64,000 nt of DNA from Xenophilus azovorans DSM 13620. GTDB taxonomy: Bacteria; Pseudomonadota; Gammaproteobacteria; Burkholderiales; Burkholderiaceae_C. The translations under genes were made by a program, and so were the position numbers. Below the pieces are notes generated by a model. That model was not told the origin of the DNA and did no database searches. It was given only the letters and a program-made list of their open reading frames with translations. The stretch lies in contig NZ_JQKD01000003.1 in assembly GCF_000745855.1 (NCBI RefSeq), positions 124,001 to 188,000 of the forward strand, given 5' to 3'. The stretch's first letter is position 1; the number at the start of each line of letters is the position of its first letter. Below are positions 48,649-58,389 of the stretch, one piece after another.

Positions 48649-50324
48649 CGACCGGCCGCGCACAGGCCGCCCAGGCGGTGCTGTGCCTGCTGCTGGCGCT
48701 GGGTGCGACCGGTGTGCAAGGCGCCGAAGGCTATGTGGAGCACCGGGTCGAGGCCGGCGACACGCTGCCCTCCATCGCGCAGCGCTACCTGCGCCAGCCG
48801 GAGCGGTGGCGCGTGCTGCAGCGGCCCAACGGCGTGAAGGACCCGCAGGCGCTGCCGGCGGGCAGCACGGTGCGCATCCCGGCCCGGCTGCTCAGGCCGG
48901 GGGCGGTGGCCGCGCGGGTGGAGTTCGTGCGCGGCCAGGCGCTGGTCACGCCGGCCGGCGCGAAGGCGCCCGAGCCGGCGGCACCCGGCGCGCGGCTGGC
49001 CGAAGGCGCGCGCATCGAGGTGCCGCAGGACGGCTACCTGAGCCTGCGGCTGGCCGACGGCTCGGTGGTGCGCGTGCTGGCCGGCTCCGACGTCGAACTC
49101 AAGCGCCTGCGCCGGCGCAACGGCGCCACCAGCTTCGAGTCGGTGCTGGGCGTGCGGCGCGGCAAGGTCGAGTCCGAGGTCGCGCCGCAGCCGCGCGGGC
49201 GGGTGTTCGAGATCCAGGCGCCCGGCGCGGTGGCCAGCGTGCGCGGCACCCGCTTCGACGTCTCCGTGGGAGCCGACGGCCAGGTGGGCACGGCCGTGAC
49301 CCGGGGCGAGGTGGCGCTGCGCGCCGCCAGGCCGGTGCGCAGGAACAGCCGGCGACTGACGCGCGTGGGCGCCGGCCAGGGCGCGGTGGTGCAGGCCAAC
49401 GGGCAGCTCGGGACGCAACGCCCGCTGCCGGAGGCGCCCGACCTGTCCACCGCCGCCGACCGCTACGAGGACGCGGGCAGCCTGGCCGTGGACCTCGGCC
49501 CGGCCGCCCGTGGCGACTACGAGGTGCGGCTGGCGCGCGAGGCGGACTTCGCCGAGGTGCTGCGCGACGGCGTCGCGCGCGGCGGTCGGGTGCGCTTCGC
49601 TCCGGTGGAGGATGGCGTGTACGTCCTGGGCGTGCGCGCGCTGGACGCCGATGGCCTGGCCGGCCCCGAGAGCCGGCGCACGGTGCACGTGGATGCGCAG
49701 CCGGTGCCGCCGCTGTACCGCTTTCCGGCGCCGGGCGCACGCGTGGCGGCCGAGGACGCGCGGCTGCTGTGCTCGCCGGTGGCCGATGCGCAGTGGGTGC
49801 ACCTGCAGGTGTCGCGCCGGGCGGACTTCGCCGCGCCGGAGATCGACGAGCCCCGGCTGGCGCACTGCGAGCTGGGGCTGTCGGCGCTGCCCGCGGGCGA
49901 CTACCACTGGCGCGTGGCGTCGGTGCGGCGCGATGCGGACGGACGGCCCGACCAGGGGCCCTTTGCGCCCGCCGTGCCCTTCACCCTGGTGGACGTGGCC
50001 GCCCCGAGCGGCCTGCAATGGGTGGAGGACGGCGAGCGCCCGACGCTGCACTGGGCAGCGCAGCCGGGCCTGACCTACGAGGCCCAGCTCGCCGCCGACC
50101 CGGCATTCGGCCACATCCTGGCCAGCGCACAAGCCCTGGAGGCCCGCTGGGCGCTGCCTGCGCTGCCTCGCGGCGCCTACTTCGTGCGCCTGCGCGCCCG
50201 CGAGCCGGGCGGCGCCGCCGGCCCCTTCACGGCCGCACGGCGCGTGCACGTGGGCAGCATCGTGCGCAGCGGCAGCGGGGAAGCGCTGCGCAGCACCGAC
50301 GGCGAGCCGGTGGCGCAGCCCTGA
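48645..50324 (+). CDS. Secreted LysM and FecR domain protein
   Basis: Predicted periplasmic/envelope protein, 559 residues: signal peptide (VLCLLLALGATGVQG-A), LysM peptidoglycan-binding domain at about residues 30-78 (HRVEAGDTLPSIAQRYLRQP), FecR domain at about 90-230 (GYLSLRLADGSVVRVLAGS, APGAVASVRGTRFDVSV), then three fibronectin-type-like repeats to the end. FecR domains elsewhere relay signals to membrane regulators. Located between the response regulator (ATGA overlap) and the CHASE2 kinase (20 bp gap), so it is probably a wall-anchored part of the sensor. Precise role unknown. Confidence 0.87.
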   Translation: MTTGRAQAAQAVLCLLLALGATGVQGAEGYVEHRVEAGDTLPSIAQRYLRQPERWRVLQRPNGVKDPQALPAGSTVRIPARLLRPGAVAARVEFVRGQALVTPAGAKAPEPAAPGARLAEGARIEVPQDGYLSLRLADGSVVRVLAGSDVELKRLRRRNGATSFESVLGVRRGKVESEVAPQPRGRVFEIQAPGAVASVRGTRFDVSVGADGQVGTAVTRGEVALRAARPVRRNSRRLTRVGAGQGAVVQANGQLGTQRPLPEAPDLSTAADRYEDAGSLAVDLGPAARGDYEVRLAREADFAEVLRDGVARGGRVRFAPVEDGVYVLGVRALDADGLAGPESRRTVHVDAQPVPPLYRFPAPGARVAAEDARLLCSPVADAQWVHLQVSRRADFAAPEIDEPRLAHCELGLSALPAGDYHWRVASVRRDADGRPDQGPFAPAVPFTLVDVAAPSGLQWVEDGERPTLHWAAQPGLTYEAQLAADPAFGHILASAQALEARWALPALPRGAYFVRLRAREPGGAAGPFTAARRVHVGSIVRSGSGEALRSTDGEPVAQP

Positions 50325-50344
50325 GCGGTCGACCGCCGAGCACG

Positions 50345-52750
50345 ATGCCCCGCGCCCCCGAACCCCCGCTGCCCTACGACCCGACGGCCGAGCCGCCGGA
50401 GGGCTGGCTGCGCCGGCTGTGGCACCGGCGCGCGCCCTGGCTGCTGCTGGCCGGCGGGCTGCTGCTGGTGACGGCGGTGCTGACCCTGCTGCAGCCCTTC
50501 CCGCGGGTGGACCGGATGCTGCAGGACAACGCCCGCGCCGCCATGGGCCAGGGCCACGGCGGCGACGTGGTGATCGTCGCCATCGACGATGCCTCGCTCG
50601 CCGCGGTCGGCCGCTGGCCCTGGCGCCGCGCCCTGCACGCCGAGGTGCTGCGCCGCATCGCCGCCCAGTCGCCGCGCTGCATCGGCCTGGACCTGCTGCT
50701 GACCGAGCAGGACACGGCGCCGCCGCTGGACGACGAGGTGCTGGCCCACGCCATCCGCGACAGCGGCTGCGTGGTGCTGCCGATGGCGCTGCAGTCGGCC
50801 GGCGCCGCGGCGCAGCGGGAACTGGTGCCGCTGCCCGGGCTGGCCGATACGGCGGCCGGCATCGGCCACGCGCACATCTCGCTCGACCAGGACGGCGTGG
50901 CCCGCAGCGTGTACCTGAGCGAGGGCTTCGCCGGCCGGCCCTGGCAGCACTTCGCCAGCGTGCTGCACGAGGCGGGCGAAGCCTGGGCCCACGGCGGCGC
51001 GCTGCCCGCGCACCCGCGGCTGCCGGCCCCGCTCCCCGACGGACAGCCATGGGAGCGCAGCGGGCACCAGCTCATCGTCTTCACCCACGCCGACCAGCCC
51101 TTCACCACCGTGTCCTACGTCGACGTGCTGCGTGGCAACGTGCCACCGGCGATCTTCAAGGACCGCTATGTCCTGATCGGCGCCACCGCGCTGGGCCTGG
51201 GCGACGCCTACGCCACCTCGGCGCCGAGCGAGACCGGCCTGACCCCCGGCGTGGTGATCTTCGCCAACGTGCTGCAAGGGCTGCTGAGCGGGCACCGGGT
51301 GGTGGTCGCCTCGTCCTGGCAGGACCTCGCCTTCAACGTGCTGCCGCTGGCCGTGGCGCTGCTGGGCCTGCTGTGGCTGCCGCCGGCGGGCGTGCTGCTG
51401 CTCATCGGCTCGATGCTGGCACTGCGCCTGGGCCTGCACGTGGCGCGGCCCTGGGTGGGAGTGCAGTTCGCGCCGGCGGTGGGCTTCATGGCGCTGCTGC
51501 TGGTCTACCCGCTGTGGAGCCTCACGCGGCTGACGGCGGCGCTGCGCTTCCTGCACATCGGCACGCAGCAGCTCACCCGCGAATTCGAGGGCTTCCCCAC
51601 GCCCGCGCCGCCGGCGCACGGCGGCGACTACCTGGAGCGGCAGATGGCCGCCACCGCCACGGCCGCGCTGCGGCTGCGCAACCTGCACCGCTTCGTGCGC
51701 GACGGCATCGACCACCTGCCCGACGCGACGCTGGTGCTCGACGACGAGGCGCGCGTGCTCATCGCCAACCTGTCGGCGCTGCGGCACTGGGGCGCCGAGA
51801 GCGAGGGCCTGGCCGGACGGGACGCCCACGAGCTGCTGGGCGACATCCGGCGGCGCAACGGCAGTGCGCCGATGCTGGCGCCAGGCCGGCTGCTGCACAG
51901 CCAGGAGCCGATCCTCGGCGAGGGCGAGGACGACCAGGGCCGCATCCTGCTGGTGCGCTGCGTCCCCTTCTACGACATCCGCAACGACCATGCCGGCTGG
52001 ATGATCGCGCTGGTCAACATCACCAGCGTGCGCCGCGCCCAGAGCCAGCGCGACGAGGCGCTGCGCTTCATCTCGCACGACATCCGCGAGCCGATGGCCT
52101 CCATCCTCACCATCCTGGAGCTGGCACGCTCGCGGCCCGAGCAGTTCGACGGCGAGGCGGCGTATGCGCGCATCGAGCGCCACGCGCAGGCCGGGCTGGA
52201 GCTGGCGGACGGCTTCGTCAACGTGGCGCGCGCCGAGGTGCAGGCCTTCCATGCCGAGCCGCTGGACCTGGTGGCGCTGGTGCAGGAGGCGGCCGACGAC
52301 TGCTGGGTCGCCGCGCGCAAGCGCAAGGTGCAGCTGGCGATCGGCCCCGTGCCTGCGGAAGCGCCTTTCGTCGGCGACCGCAGCCTGCTCGGGCGGGCCC
52401 TGGTCAACGTGCTGAGCAACGCCCTGAAGTACTCGCCGGAAGGCGGCCAGGTCCGCTGCGCGCTGGACACGCGCGGGCCGCACTGGGCGCTGTCGGTCCA
52501 CGACCAGGGGCCGGGCATCCCGCCGGCGCTACAGTCCCAGTTGTTCCGGCCGTTCCATCGGCTGCACCGGGAGACGCATCCCCAGGTGCAGGGCGTGGGG
52601 CTGGGGCTGCTGCTGGTGCGCGCGGCCGTCCAGCGCCACGGCGGCTCGATCGAGATCGACAGCGCCGAGGGCGGCGGCTGCACCGTCACGCTGCTGCTGC
52701 CCCGGCCGAGCAGGACGCAGCTGGAAGCCTTCCCCATCGACCTGGAATGA
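50345..52750 (+). CDS. CHASE2-domain sensor histidine kinase
   Basis: Membrane kinase, 801 residues. N-terminal helix (PWLLLAGGLLLVTAVLTLLQ), extracytoplasmic CHASE2 domain (VVIVAIDDASLAAVGRWPW, RCIGLDLLL, YVLIGATALGLGD), three C-terminal helices after it, a PAS-like domain (HLPDATLVLDDEARVLIAN), then HisKA with phospho-acceptor His578 (ISHDIREPMASIL) and HATPase (NVLSNALKYSP, DQGPGIP, GVGLGLLLV). Cognate regulator is two genes upstream. Its stop overlaps the next start (ATGA). The sensed signal is unknown; the neighbouring LysM/FecR protein suggests cell-wall status. Confidence 0.92.
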   Translation: MPRAPEPPLPYDPTAEPPEGWLRRLWHRRAPWLLLAGGLLLVTAVLTLLQPFPRVDRMLQDNARAAMGQGHGGDVVIVAIDDASLAAVGRWPWRRALHAEVLRRIAAQSPRCIGLDLLLTEQDTAPPLDDEVLAHAIRDSGCVVLPMALQSAGAAAQRELVPLPGLADTAAGIGHAHISLDQDGVARSVYLSEGFAGRPWQHFASVLHEAGEAWAHGGALPAHPRLPAPLPDGQPWERSGHQLIVFTHADQPFTTVSYVDVLRGNVPPAIFKDRYVLIGATALGLGDAYATSAPSETGLTPGVVIFANVLQGLLSGHRVVVASSWQDLAFNVLPLAVALLGLLWLPPAGVLLLIGSMLALRLGLHVARPWVGVQFAPAVGFMALLLVYPLWSLTRLTAALRFLHIGTQQLTREFEGFPTPAPPAHGGDYLERQMAATATAALRLRNLHRFVRDGIDHLPDATLVLDDEARVLIANLSALRHWGAESEGLAGRDAHELLGDIRRRNGSAPMLAPGRLLHSQEPILGEGEDDQGRILLVRCVPFYDIRNDHAGWMIALVNITSVRRAQSQRDEALRFISHDIREPMASILTILELARSRPEQFDGEAAYARIERHAQAGLELADGFVNVARAEVQAFHAEPLDLVALVQEAADDCWVAARKRKVQLAIGPVPAEAPFVGDRSLLGRALVNVLSNALKYSPEGGQVRCALDTRGPHWALSVHDQGPGIPPALQSQLFRPFHRLHRETHPQVQGVGLGLLLVRAAVQRHGGSIEIDSAEGGGCTVTLLLPRPSRTQLEAFPIDLE

Positions 52751-53232
52751 ACGACCGCATGAACACGCCCCTCGCCCCCCGATGCCTGCGCCGGCCATGG
52801 CGGACCACCGCCGCCGGCCTGGGCCTGTCGCTCGCCCTGGCCGCCACGGCAGCCCACGCGCAGGACGTCGATGCCACCGGCATCGTCCAGGGCGGCCTGG
52901 CGGCCGTCCAGTTGGTGGACCGGGGCAGCCTCGGCGAGCTGTGGGACGGCGCCTCGGACGGTGCCCGCAAGAAGGTGACGCGCAACGACTTCGCCCGGCA
53001 GGTGACGCAGGCGCGCCAGCCGCTCGGCGCGCCGCTGCAGCGCACCTGGGTGGCGATCAACCGGCACGCGCTGGCCAACGACGACGGCGACCTGGCGGGG
53101 CAGTACGTCAGCGTCGAGTACGAGACGCGCTTCGCCGGCAAACCCGAGCGCGCCGCGCGCGAGCTGGTGTCCTTCCATCTCGGGCGCGACGGCACCTGGC
53201 GCTTCTCCGGCTACGTGCTGCGCCAGCCATGA
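52747..53232 (+). CDS. DUF4019 secreted protein
   Basis: Small exported protein, 161 residues: signal peptide (TTAAGLGLSLALAATAAHA-QD) and one DUF4019 domain (VQLVDRGSLGELWDGASDGA, RQPLGAPLQRTW, GQYVSVEYETRF, DGTWRFSGYVLR). Function unknown. Overlaps the kinase stop (ATGA) and the Nudix start (ATGA), so it is coupled to the sensor operon and may be part of the envelope-sensing module. Confidence 0.82.
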   Translation: MNDRMNTPLAPRCLRRPWRTTAAGLGLSLALAATAAHAQDVDATGIVQGGLAAVQLVDRGSLGELWDGASDGARKKVTRNDFARQVTQARQPLGAPLQRTWVAINRHALANDDGDLAGQYVSVEYETRFAGKPERAARELVSFHLGRDGTWRFSGYVLRQP

Positions 53233-53729
53233 GCCGCCGCTGGAAGCCGAACGTCACCGCGGCCGCGCTGATCGAGCGCGACGGCCGCTTCCTGCTGGTG
53301 GAGGAGCACACCGACCGCGGCCTGAAGCTCAACACGCCGGCCGGCCACCTGGACCCGGGCGAGTCGCCGGCCGAGGGCTGCGCCCGCGAGGCGCTGGAAG
53401 AGACGGCGCACCACTTCACCCCCACCGCGCTGGTGGGCGTGTACATGGCGCGCTTCGAGCGCGGCACGCCCGGCGACGAGGGCGAGACCGACATCACCTA
53501 CCTGCGCTTCGCCTTCGCCGGCGAGCTGGGCGCCTTCGAGCCCGGCCGCGCGCTGGACGAGGGCATCGTGCGCACGGTCTGGATGACGCCCGACGAGATC
53601 CGCGCCAGCGTCGAGCGCCACCGCAGCCCGCTGCTGCTGCGCTGCATGGAGGACCACCTGGCAGGCCAGCGCCATCCGCTGGACCTGTTCCACGTCGATC
53701 CGTCGGTCAGGTCGCCCGGGCGGGCGTAG
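53229..53729 (+). CDS. Nudix hydrolase (NudJ-like)
   Basis: Nucleoside-diphosphate-linked phosphohydrolase, 166 residues. Nudix box at residues 39-61: [20 protein letters not shown] followed by TAHH, where the usual glycine position is changed, as in some NudJ relatives. NudJ-type enzymes hydrolyse thiamin pyrophosphate and nucleotides. Commonly encoded next to mnmA; here its 3' end overlaps the convergent mnmA 3' end by 23 bp. Start overlaps the DUF4019 stop. Confidence 0.85.
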   Translation: MSRRWKPNVTAAALIERDGRFLLVEEHTDRGLKLNTPAGHLDPGESPAEGCAREALEETAHHFTPTALVGVYMARFERGTPGDEGETDITYLRFAFAGELGAFEPGRALDEGIVRTVWMTPDEIRASVERHRSPLLLRCMEDHLAGQRHPLDLFHVDPSVRSPGRA

Positions 53730-54891
53730 CGGCCGCGATCACGCCGCCGCCCAGGCAGACCTCGCCGTCGTAGAGCACGGCGGACTGGCCCGGCGTCACC
53801 GCCCACTGCGGCTGCGGGAAGTCCAGGCGGAAGGCGTCGGCGCCCTCCACCGCCAGCGTGCCGGGCGCATCGGCCTGCCGGTAGCGCGTCTTGGTGCCGT
53901 AGCTGCCGGGCGCGGGCGGCGCGCCGGCCACCCAGCTCGCGTCGCCGGCCACCAGCGCGCGCGACAGCAGCCACGGGTGGTCGTGGCCCTGCACCACCCA
54001 CAGCGTGTTCTTCTCCATGTCCTTGCGCGCCACGAACCACGGCGCGTGCTCGCCGCCGCCGCGCTGCGCCCCCTTCTCCTTCACGCCGCCGATGCCCAGC
54101 CCCTGGCGCTGGCCCAGCGTGTAGAACGACAGGCCGTGATGCTCGCCCAGCACGCGGCCGCGCTCGTCCTTGATCGGCCCCGGCGCCTTGCTGATGTAGC
54201 GGTTGAGGAACTCGCGGAAGGGCCGCTCGCCGATGAAGCAGATGCCGGTCGAGTCCTTCTTGGCCGCCACCGGCAGGCCGATCTCGGCGGCGATGCGGCG
54301 CACCTCGGTCTTGTGCAGCTCGCCCACCGGGAACAGCGCCTTCGACAGCTGCGCCTGGTTCAGGCGGTGCAGGAAATAGCTCTGGTCCTTGGCCGGATCG
54401 AGGCCCTTGAGCAGTTCATAGCGCACGCGGGCGCCATCACGCGCGGTCGCGCGTGATGTTCCATCCTGCCCGACGGGCTCGCCCGTGTCCGCTGCAACGC
54501 AGCGGACACGGGCGTAATGCCCGGTCGCGATCTTCTCCGCGCCCAGGCGCATCGCATGGTCGAGGAAGGCCTTGAACTTGATCTCGGCGTTGCACAGCAC
54601 GTCCGGGTTGGGCGTGCGCCCTGCCTGGTACTCGCGCAGGAACTCGGCGAAGACGCGGTCCTTGTAGTCGGCCGCGAAGTTCACGTGCTCGATCTCGATG
54701 CCCAGCACGTCCGCCACGCTGGCGGCGTCGACGAAATCGATGTTCGACGAGCAGTACTCGCTGTCGTCGTCGTCCTCCCAGTTCTTCATGAAGATGCCGA
54801 CGACCTCGTGCCCCTGCTGTTTCAGCAGGTGCGCGGTGACGGCGGAATCCACGCCGCCCGAGAGGCCGACGACGATGCGGTGACGGGTCAT
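53707..54891 (-). CDS. mnmA: tRNA-specific 2-thiouridylase
   Basis: Adds sulfur to U34 of Lys/Glu/Gln tRNAs; 394 residues, slightly long. PP-loop SGGVDS at 11-16, catalytic Cys100 ([12 protein letters not shown]) and Cys218 ([13 protein letters not shown]) are intact, and GHYARVR is at 124-130. An in-frame insertion of about 25 residues (131-157) separates this from [16 protein letters not shown]; its DNA is made of hairpins (54421-54513). Both catalytic cysteines remain, and the insertion lies in a variable loop, so the enzyme should work. Start ATG 54891. Confidence 0.95.
   Translation of the reverse strand: MTRHRIVVGLSGGVDSAVTAHLLKQQGHEVVGIFMKNWEDDDDSEYCSSNIDFVDAASVADVLGIEIEHVNFAADYKDRVFAEFLREYQAGRTPNPDVLCNAEIKFKAFLDHAMRLGAEKIATGHYARVRCVAADTGEPVGQDGTSRATARDGARVRYELLKGLDPAKDQSYFLHRLNQAQLSKALFPVGELHKTEVRRIAAEIGLPVAAKKDSTGICFIGERPFREFLNRYISKAPGPIKDERGRVLGEHHGLSFYTLGQRQGLGIGGVKEKGAQRGGGEHAPWFVARKDMEKNTLWVVQGHDHPWLLSRALVAGDASWVAGAPPAPGSYGTKTRYRQADAPGTLAVEGADAFRLDFPQPQWAVTPGQSAVLYDGEVCLGGGVIAAATPARAT
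54421..54513. repeat. Palindromic insertion inside mnmA
   Basis: Two perfect hairpins within the coding sequence: CATCACGCGC-GGTC-GCGCGTGATG at 54435-54458 and GCCCGTGTCCGCTG-CAACG-CAGCGGACACGGGC at 54481-54513, with a smaller GACGGGC-TC-GCCCGT-type hairpin between them. They code for residues ~127-157, which the MnmA family lacks. The right arm at 54500-54513 encodes native ARVR codons, so the insert extends an inverted copy of host sequence. Reading frame preserved. Confidence 0.8.
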
Positions 54892-54934
54892 GGGGCCGGA
54901 TTGTCCCAGTCCGCCGCCGCCTTCGCCGGTGCCG

Positions 54935-55921
54935 CTACTTCAACCAGCCGCGCTTGCGGAAATAGAGCATCGGGCCGACTGCGCTGGCGACCATCAGCGC
55001 CAGCACGTAGGGATAGCCGAAGCCCCATTCCAGCTCGGGCATGAACTTGAAGTTCATGCCGTAGATGCTGGCGATCAGCGTCGGCGGCAGGAGCGCCACG
55101 CTGGCCACCGAGAAGATCTTGATGATCTTGTTCTGGTTGATGTTGATGAAGCCGACCGTGGCGTCCATCAGGAAGTTGATCTTGTCGAACAGGAAGGCCG
55201 TGTGGTTGTCCAGCGATTCGATGTCGCGCAGGATCTGGCGCGCATCCTCGAACTGCTCGGCGTCGAGCATGCGCTGGCGCATCATGAAGCTCACGGCGCG
55301 GCGCGTGTCCATCATGTTGCGGCGGATGCGCCCGTTCAGGTCCTCCTGGTGCGCGATCAGGCCCAGCACCTCGCCGGCGGTCTCGTCGCTCACGTTGCCC
55401 TTGAGCACGCGGTTGCCGGCCTTCTCCAGCTCGTCGTAGATGCCTTCCAGCGTGTCGGCCGAATACTCCGCGTCGGCATCGAACAGCGCCAGCAGCACGT
55501 CCTTGGCGTTGTCGATCAGCCCCGGTGCGCGCCGCGCGCGCATGCGCAGCAGGCGGAACACGGGCACGTCCTCGTCGTGGATGGAGAACAGCACGCCGCG
55601 GCTCTTCAGCTCGGCGTTGTGCTGGTTCAGGATGAAGGCCACGCGCACGCTGCGCGGCTCGTCGGCGTCGGAGATCAGGAAGTCGCTGCGCACGTGCAGG
55701 TCGCCGTTGTCTTCCTCGTAGAAGCGGGCCGACTCCTCGATGTCCTCGTCGGTCACGTCCTCCGGGATCGACAGGCCGTAGTACTGCTTGACCCAGCGCT
55801 TCTCGTCGAGCGAGGGCGATTCGAGGTCCACCCAGATGGGCTGGAAACGCGAGAGTTCCTCCAGCGACTCGATCTCTTCCTGGACGAGCCGGCCGTTGGC
55901 GAGCGTGAAGATGTTGAGCAT
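54935..55921 (-). CDS. corA: CorA magnesium/cobalt transporter
   Basis: Pentameric Mg2+ channel, 328 residues: long cytoplasmic N-terminal domain (alpha/beta plus stalk helix), then two C-terminal membrane helices with the signature [10 protein letters not shown] between them and a positively charged tail (YFRKRGWLK). Start ATG 55921 ([10 protein letters not shown]) with GGGGAG upstream; the open frame starts 23 codons earlier without family support. Separated by 43 bp from mnmA. Confidence 0.95.
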   Translation of the reverse strand: MLNIFTLANGRLVQEEIESLEELSRFQPIWVDLESPSLDEKRWVKQYYGLSIPEDVTDEDIEESARFYEEDNGDLHVRSDFLISDADEPRSVRVAFILNQHNAELKSRGVLFSIHDEDVPVFRLLRMRARRAPGLIDNAKDVLLALFDADAEYSADTLEGIYDELEKAGNRVLKGNVSDETAGEVLGLIAHQEDLNGRIRRNMMDTRRAVSFMMRQRMLDAEQFEDARQILRDIESLDNHTAFLFDKINFLMDATVGFININQNKIIKIFSVASVALLPPTLIASIYGMNFKFMPELEWGFGYPYVLALMVASAVGPMLYFRKRGWLK

Positions 55922-56191
55922 GGCGTGCTCCCCTGGTGTGTTCGGACGGTGAGGGCAAAAGACGGGGAAGAAGACGGGGCGCGCTCGCACGCCCTTGTTC
56001 CCATGGACCGGCCCTGCACCGCACCCAGCGCGCGGGAGACTAGAGGGGGGACGCCGAACGCTGCCGAGACGGGTCGCTATCCAAGGCGATTTCTCCTGTG
56101 TGGCAACGGGGCGCGATTATGGCACCGCAGCATGATGCGGCGCGCCCGCGCGCCGCGCGGCATCTGGATGGATGTCCAGTACATTCGGGGC

Positions 56192-58318
56192 ATGTCCGCC
56201 CTGGCTTCCGACACCCCGACCGCCTCCGGCATCGCCGCCGCCGAGGCGCGGCTGGCCGAGGCCCTGGCCGGGCTCAACGACGCGCAGCGGGCGGCGGTGG
56301 AACACGGCCTCGCGTCGGACGACGGCGCCGGCGCGCCGCCGCTGCTGGTCATCGCCGGCGCCGGCTCGGGCAAGACCAGCACCCTGGCGCACCGCGTCGC
56401 GCACCTGATCGCCCGCGGGGCCGACCCGCAGCGCATCCTGCTGATCACCTTCTCGCGCCGCGCGGCGCAGGAAATGTCGCGCCGCGCCGGCCAGGTGGCC
56501 GCGCGTGTGCTGGGCCTGCACGCCGACGCCCTGCCGCACCTGCCCTGGGCCGGCACCTTCCACGGCATCGGCGCGCGGCTGCTGCGCGAATATGCGCCGC
56601 AGATCGGCCTGGACCCCCAATTCACCATCCACGACCGCGGCGATGCCGAGGACCTGATGGGCTGGGTGCGCAGTCGCCTGGGCCTGGCGGCGCGGGAGGG
56701 CCAGAAGCGCTTCCCGCTCAAGAGCACCTGCCTCTCGATCTACTCGCGCACCGTCAACACCTGCATGCCGCTGCCCGAGGTGCTGCGCCAGCACTTCCCC
56801 TGGTGCGCCGAATGGCACGACGAGCTGGAGCGCCTCTTCGGCGCCTACGTCGAGGCCAAGGCGCAGCAGAACGTGCTCGACTACGACGACCTGCTGCTGG
56901 CCTGGGCCGAGATGATGGGCGAGCCCGCGCTGGCCGCGCATGTCGGCGCGCGCTTCGACCACGTGCTGGTCGACGAGTACCAGGACACCAACCGCCTGCA
57001 GGCGCGCATCCTCCTGCGCCTGAAGCCCGATGGCCGCGGCGTGACGGCGGTGGGCGACGACGCGCAGTCGATCTATTCGTTCCGCGGCGCGACGGTGCGC
57101 AACATCCTGGACTTTCCCGGCCAGTTCGCGCAAGCGGCGCGCGTGGTCACGCTGGCGCGCAACTACCGCTCGACGCAGCCCATCCTCGACGCGGCCAACG
57201 CGGTGATGGCCCATGCCGGCGAAGGCCACGCCAAGCGGCTGTGGACCGAGCGGCCCTCGCTCGGCGCGCCGCAGCTCGTGCTGGTGGCGGACGAGGCCGC
57301 GCAGGCCACCTGGGTGGCCGACCGCGTGCTCGCCTGCCGCGAGAACGGCCTCAGGCTCAAGCAGCAGGCCGTGCTGTTCCGCACCAGCAGCCACAGCGCG
57401 GCGCTCGAACTGGAGCTGGCACGCCGCAACATCCCCTTCGTCAAGTACGGCGGCCTGAAATTCCTGGAGGCCTCGCACGTCAAGGATCTGCTGGCGCTGC
57501 TGCGCTTCGTCCAGAACCCCCGCGCGCGGCTGGCGGGCTTTCGCGTGGTGCAGCTCATCCCCGGCATCGGCCCGGCCACCGCCGCGAAGCTGATGGACGC
57601 GATGGCGCTGGCGGCCGACCCCGACGCGGCGCTGCATGCCTTCGCGCCGCCGGCCGCCGCGCGCGATGAATGGCAGCGCCTGGCTGCCGCCTGGACCGCC
57701 CTGCGCGGCGGCGCGGCCGGCTGGCCCGCCGAGATGGCCGTGGCGCAGGACTGGTACCTGCCGCACCTGGAACGCCTGTTCGACGACGCCACGGTGCGCC
57801 GCGGCGACATCGAGCAGCTTGCGCAACTGGCCGCCGGCTACGCCTCGCGCGAGCGCTTCGTCACCGAACTCACGCTCGACCCGCCCGAGGCCACCAGCGA
57901 CCGCCCCGGCCCGCCGCTGCTCGACGAGGACTTCCTCATCCTCTCCACCATCCACTCCGCCAAGGGCCAGGAATGGAACGCCGTCTACCTGCTCAACGCA
58001 GTCGACGGCTGCATGCCGGCCGACGTGGTGCAGGGCGCGCACGAGCTGGAGGAGGAGCGCCGCCTGCTCTACGTCGCCATGACCCGCGCGCGCGACCACC
58101 TGCACTTGGTGATGCCGCAGCGCTTCCACGTCACGCAGCAGACGCCGCGCGGCGATCGCCACCTGTACGCGGCGCGCACCCGCTTCATCCCTGAAACGGA
58201 CCTGGGCCGCTACGAGCGCCTGACCTGGCCGCCGCCACCGCCGCAGCCCGCCTTTGTCCCACCGCCGCCTGCGGTCATCGACCTGCGCAGCCGCCTGCGC
58301 GCGGCCTGGCGCACCTAG
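56192..58318 (+). CDS. UvrD/Rep-family ATP-dependent DNA helicase
   Basis: Superfamily 1A 3'-5' helicase, 708 residues. Q-motif LNDAQRAAVEHG, Walker A AGAGSGKTSTLAHR, motif Ia ITFSRRAAQEM, Walker B LVDEYQDTN, motif III VGDDAQSIYSFRGA, motif IV NYRST, motif V STIHSAKGQEW, motif VI RRLLYVAMTRAR. C-terminal tail ends VIDLRSRLRAAWRT. The start is uncertain: ATG 56192 and ATG 56168 both keep the core; neither has a strong ribosome-binding site. The 270 bp gap 55922-56191 upstream shows no clear promoter. Confidence 0.9.
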   Translation: MSALASDTPTASGIAAAEARLAEALAGLNDAQRAAVEHGLASDDGAGAPPLLVIAGAGSGKTSTLAHRVAHLIARGADPQRILLITFSRRAAQEMSRRAGQVAARVLGLHADALPHLPWAGTFHGIGARLLREYAPQIGLDPQFTIHDRGDAEDLMGWVRSRLGLAAREGQKRFPLKSTCLSIYSRTVNTCMPLPEVLRQHFPWCAEWHDELERLFGAYVEAKAQQNVLDYDDLLLAWAEMMGEPALAAHVGARFDHVLVDEYQDTNRLQARILLRLKPDGRGVTAVGDDAQSIYSFRGATVRNILDFPGQFAQAARVVTLARNYRSTQPILDAANAVMAHAGEGHAKRLWTERPSLGAPQLVLVADEAAQATWVADRVLACRENGLRLKQQAVLFRTSSHSAALELELARRNIPFVKYGGLKFLEASHVKDLLALLRFVQNPRARLAGFRVVQLIPGIGPATAAKLMDAMALAADPDAALHAFAPPAAARDEWQRLAAAWTALRGGAAGWPAEMAVAQDWYLPHLERLFDDATVRRGDIEQLAQLAAGYASRERFVTELTLDPPEATSDRPGPPLLDEDFLILSTIHSAKGQEWNAVYLLNAVDGCMPADVVQGAHELEEERRLLYVAMTRARDHLHLVMPQRFHVTQQTPRGDRHLYAARTRFIPETDLGRYERLTWPPPPPQPAFVPPPPAVIDLRSRLRAAWRT

Positions 58319-58370
58319 GCTTTCTCCACGCCTGCCTTGCGGTACGCGCTATGGATTCAGGAGTTGTCTG

Positions 58371-58389
58371 CGGTTGCCGAACGCAACCG
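58371..58389. promoter_or_regulatory. Small palindrome in the hpf leader
   Basis: CGGTTGC-CGAAC-GCAACCG, 7-bp perfect arms, followed by TTGACG (58390-58395, -35-like) without a clear -10. It lies between the helicase and hpf (226 bp gap). Could be a terminator for the helicase or an hpf operator. The rest of the gap has a GAC-rich stretch (58448-58472) and the strong hpf ribosome-binding site AGGAGG. Confidence 0.35.

Noticed and set aside
55922-56191. Small gene in the corA-helicase gap
   Set aside because: No frame with a plausible start, ribosome-binding site or recognisable product; both flanking genes can be assigned without it.
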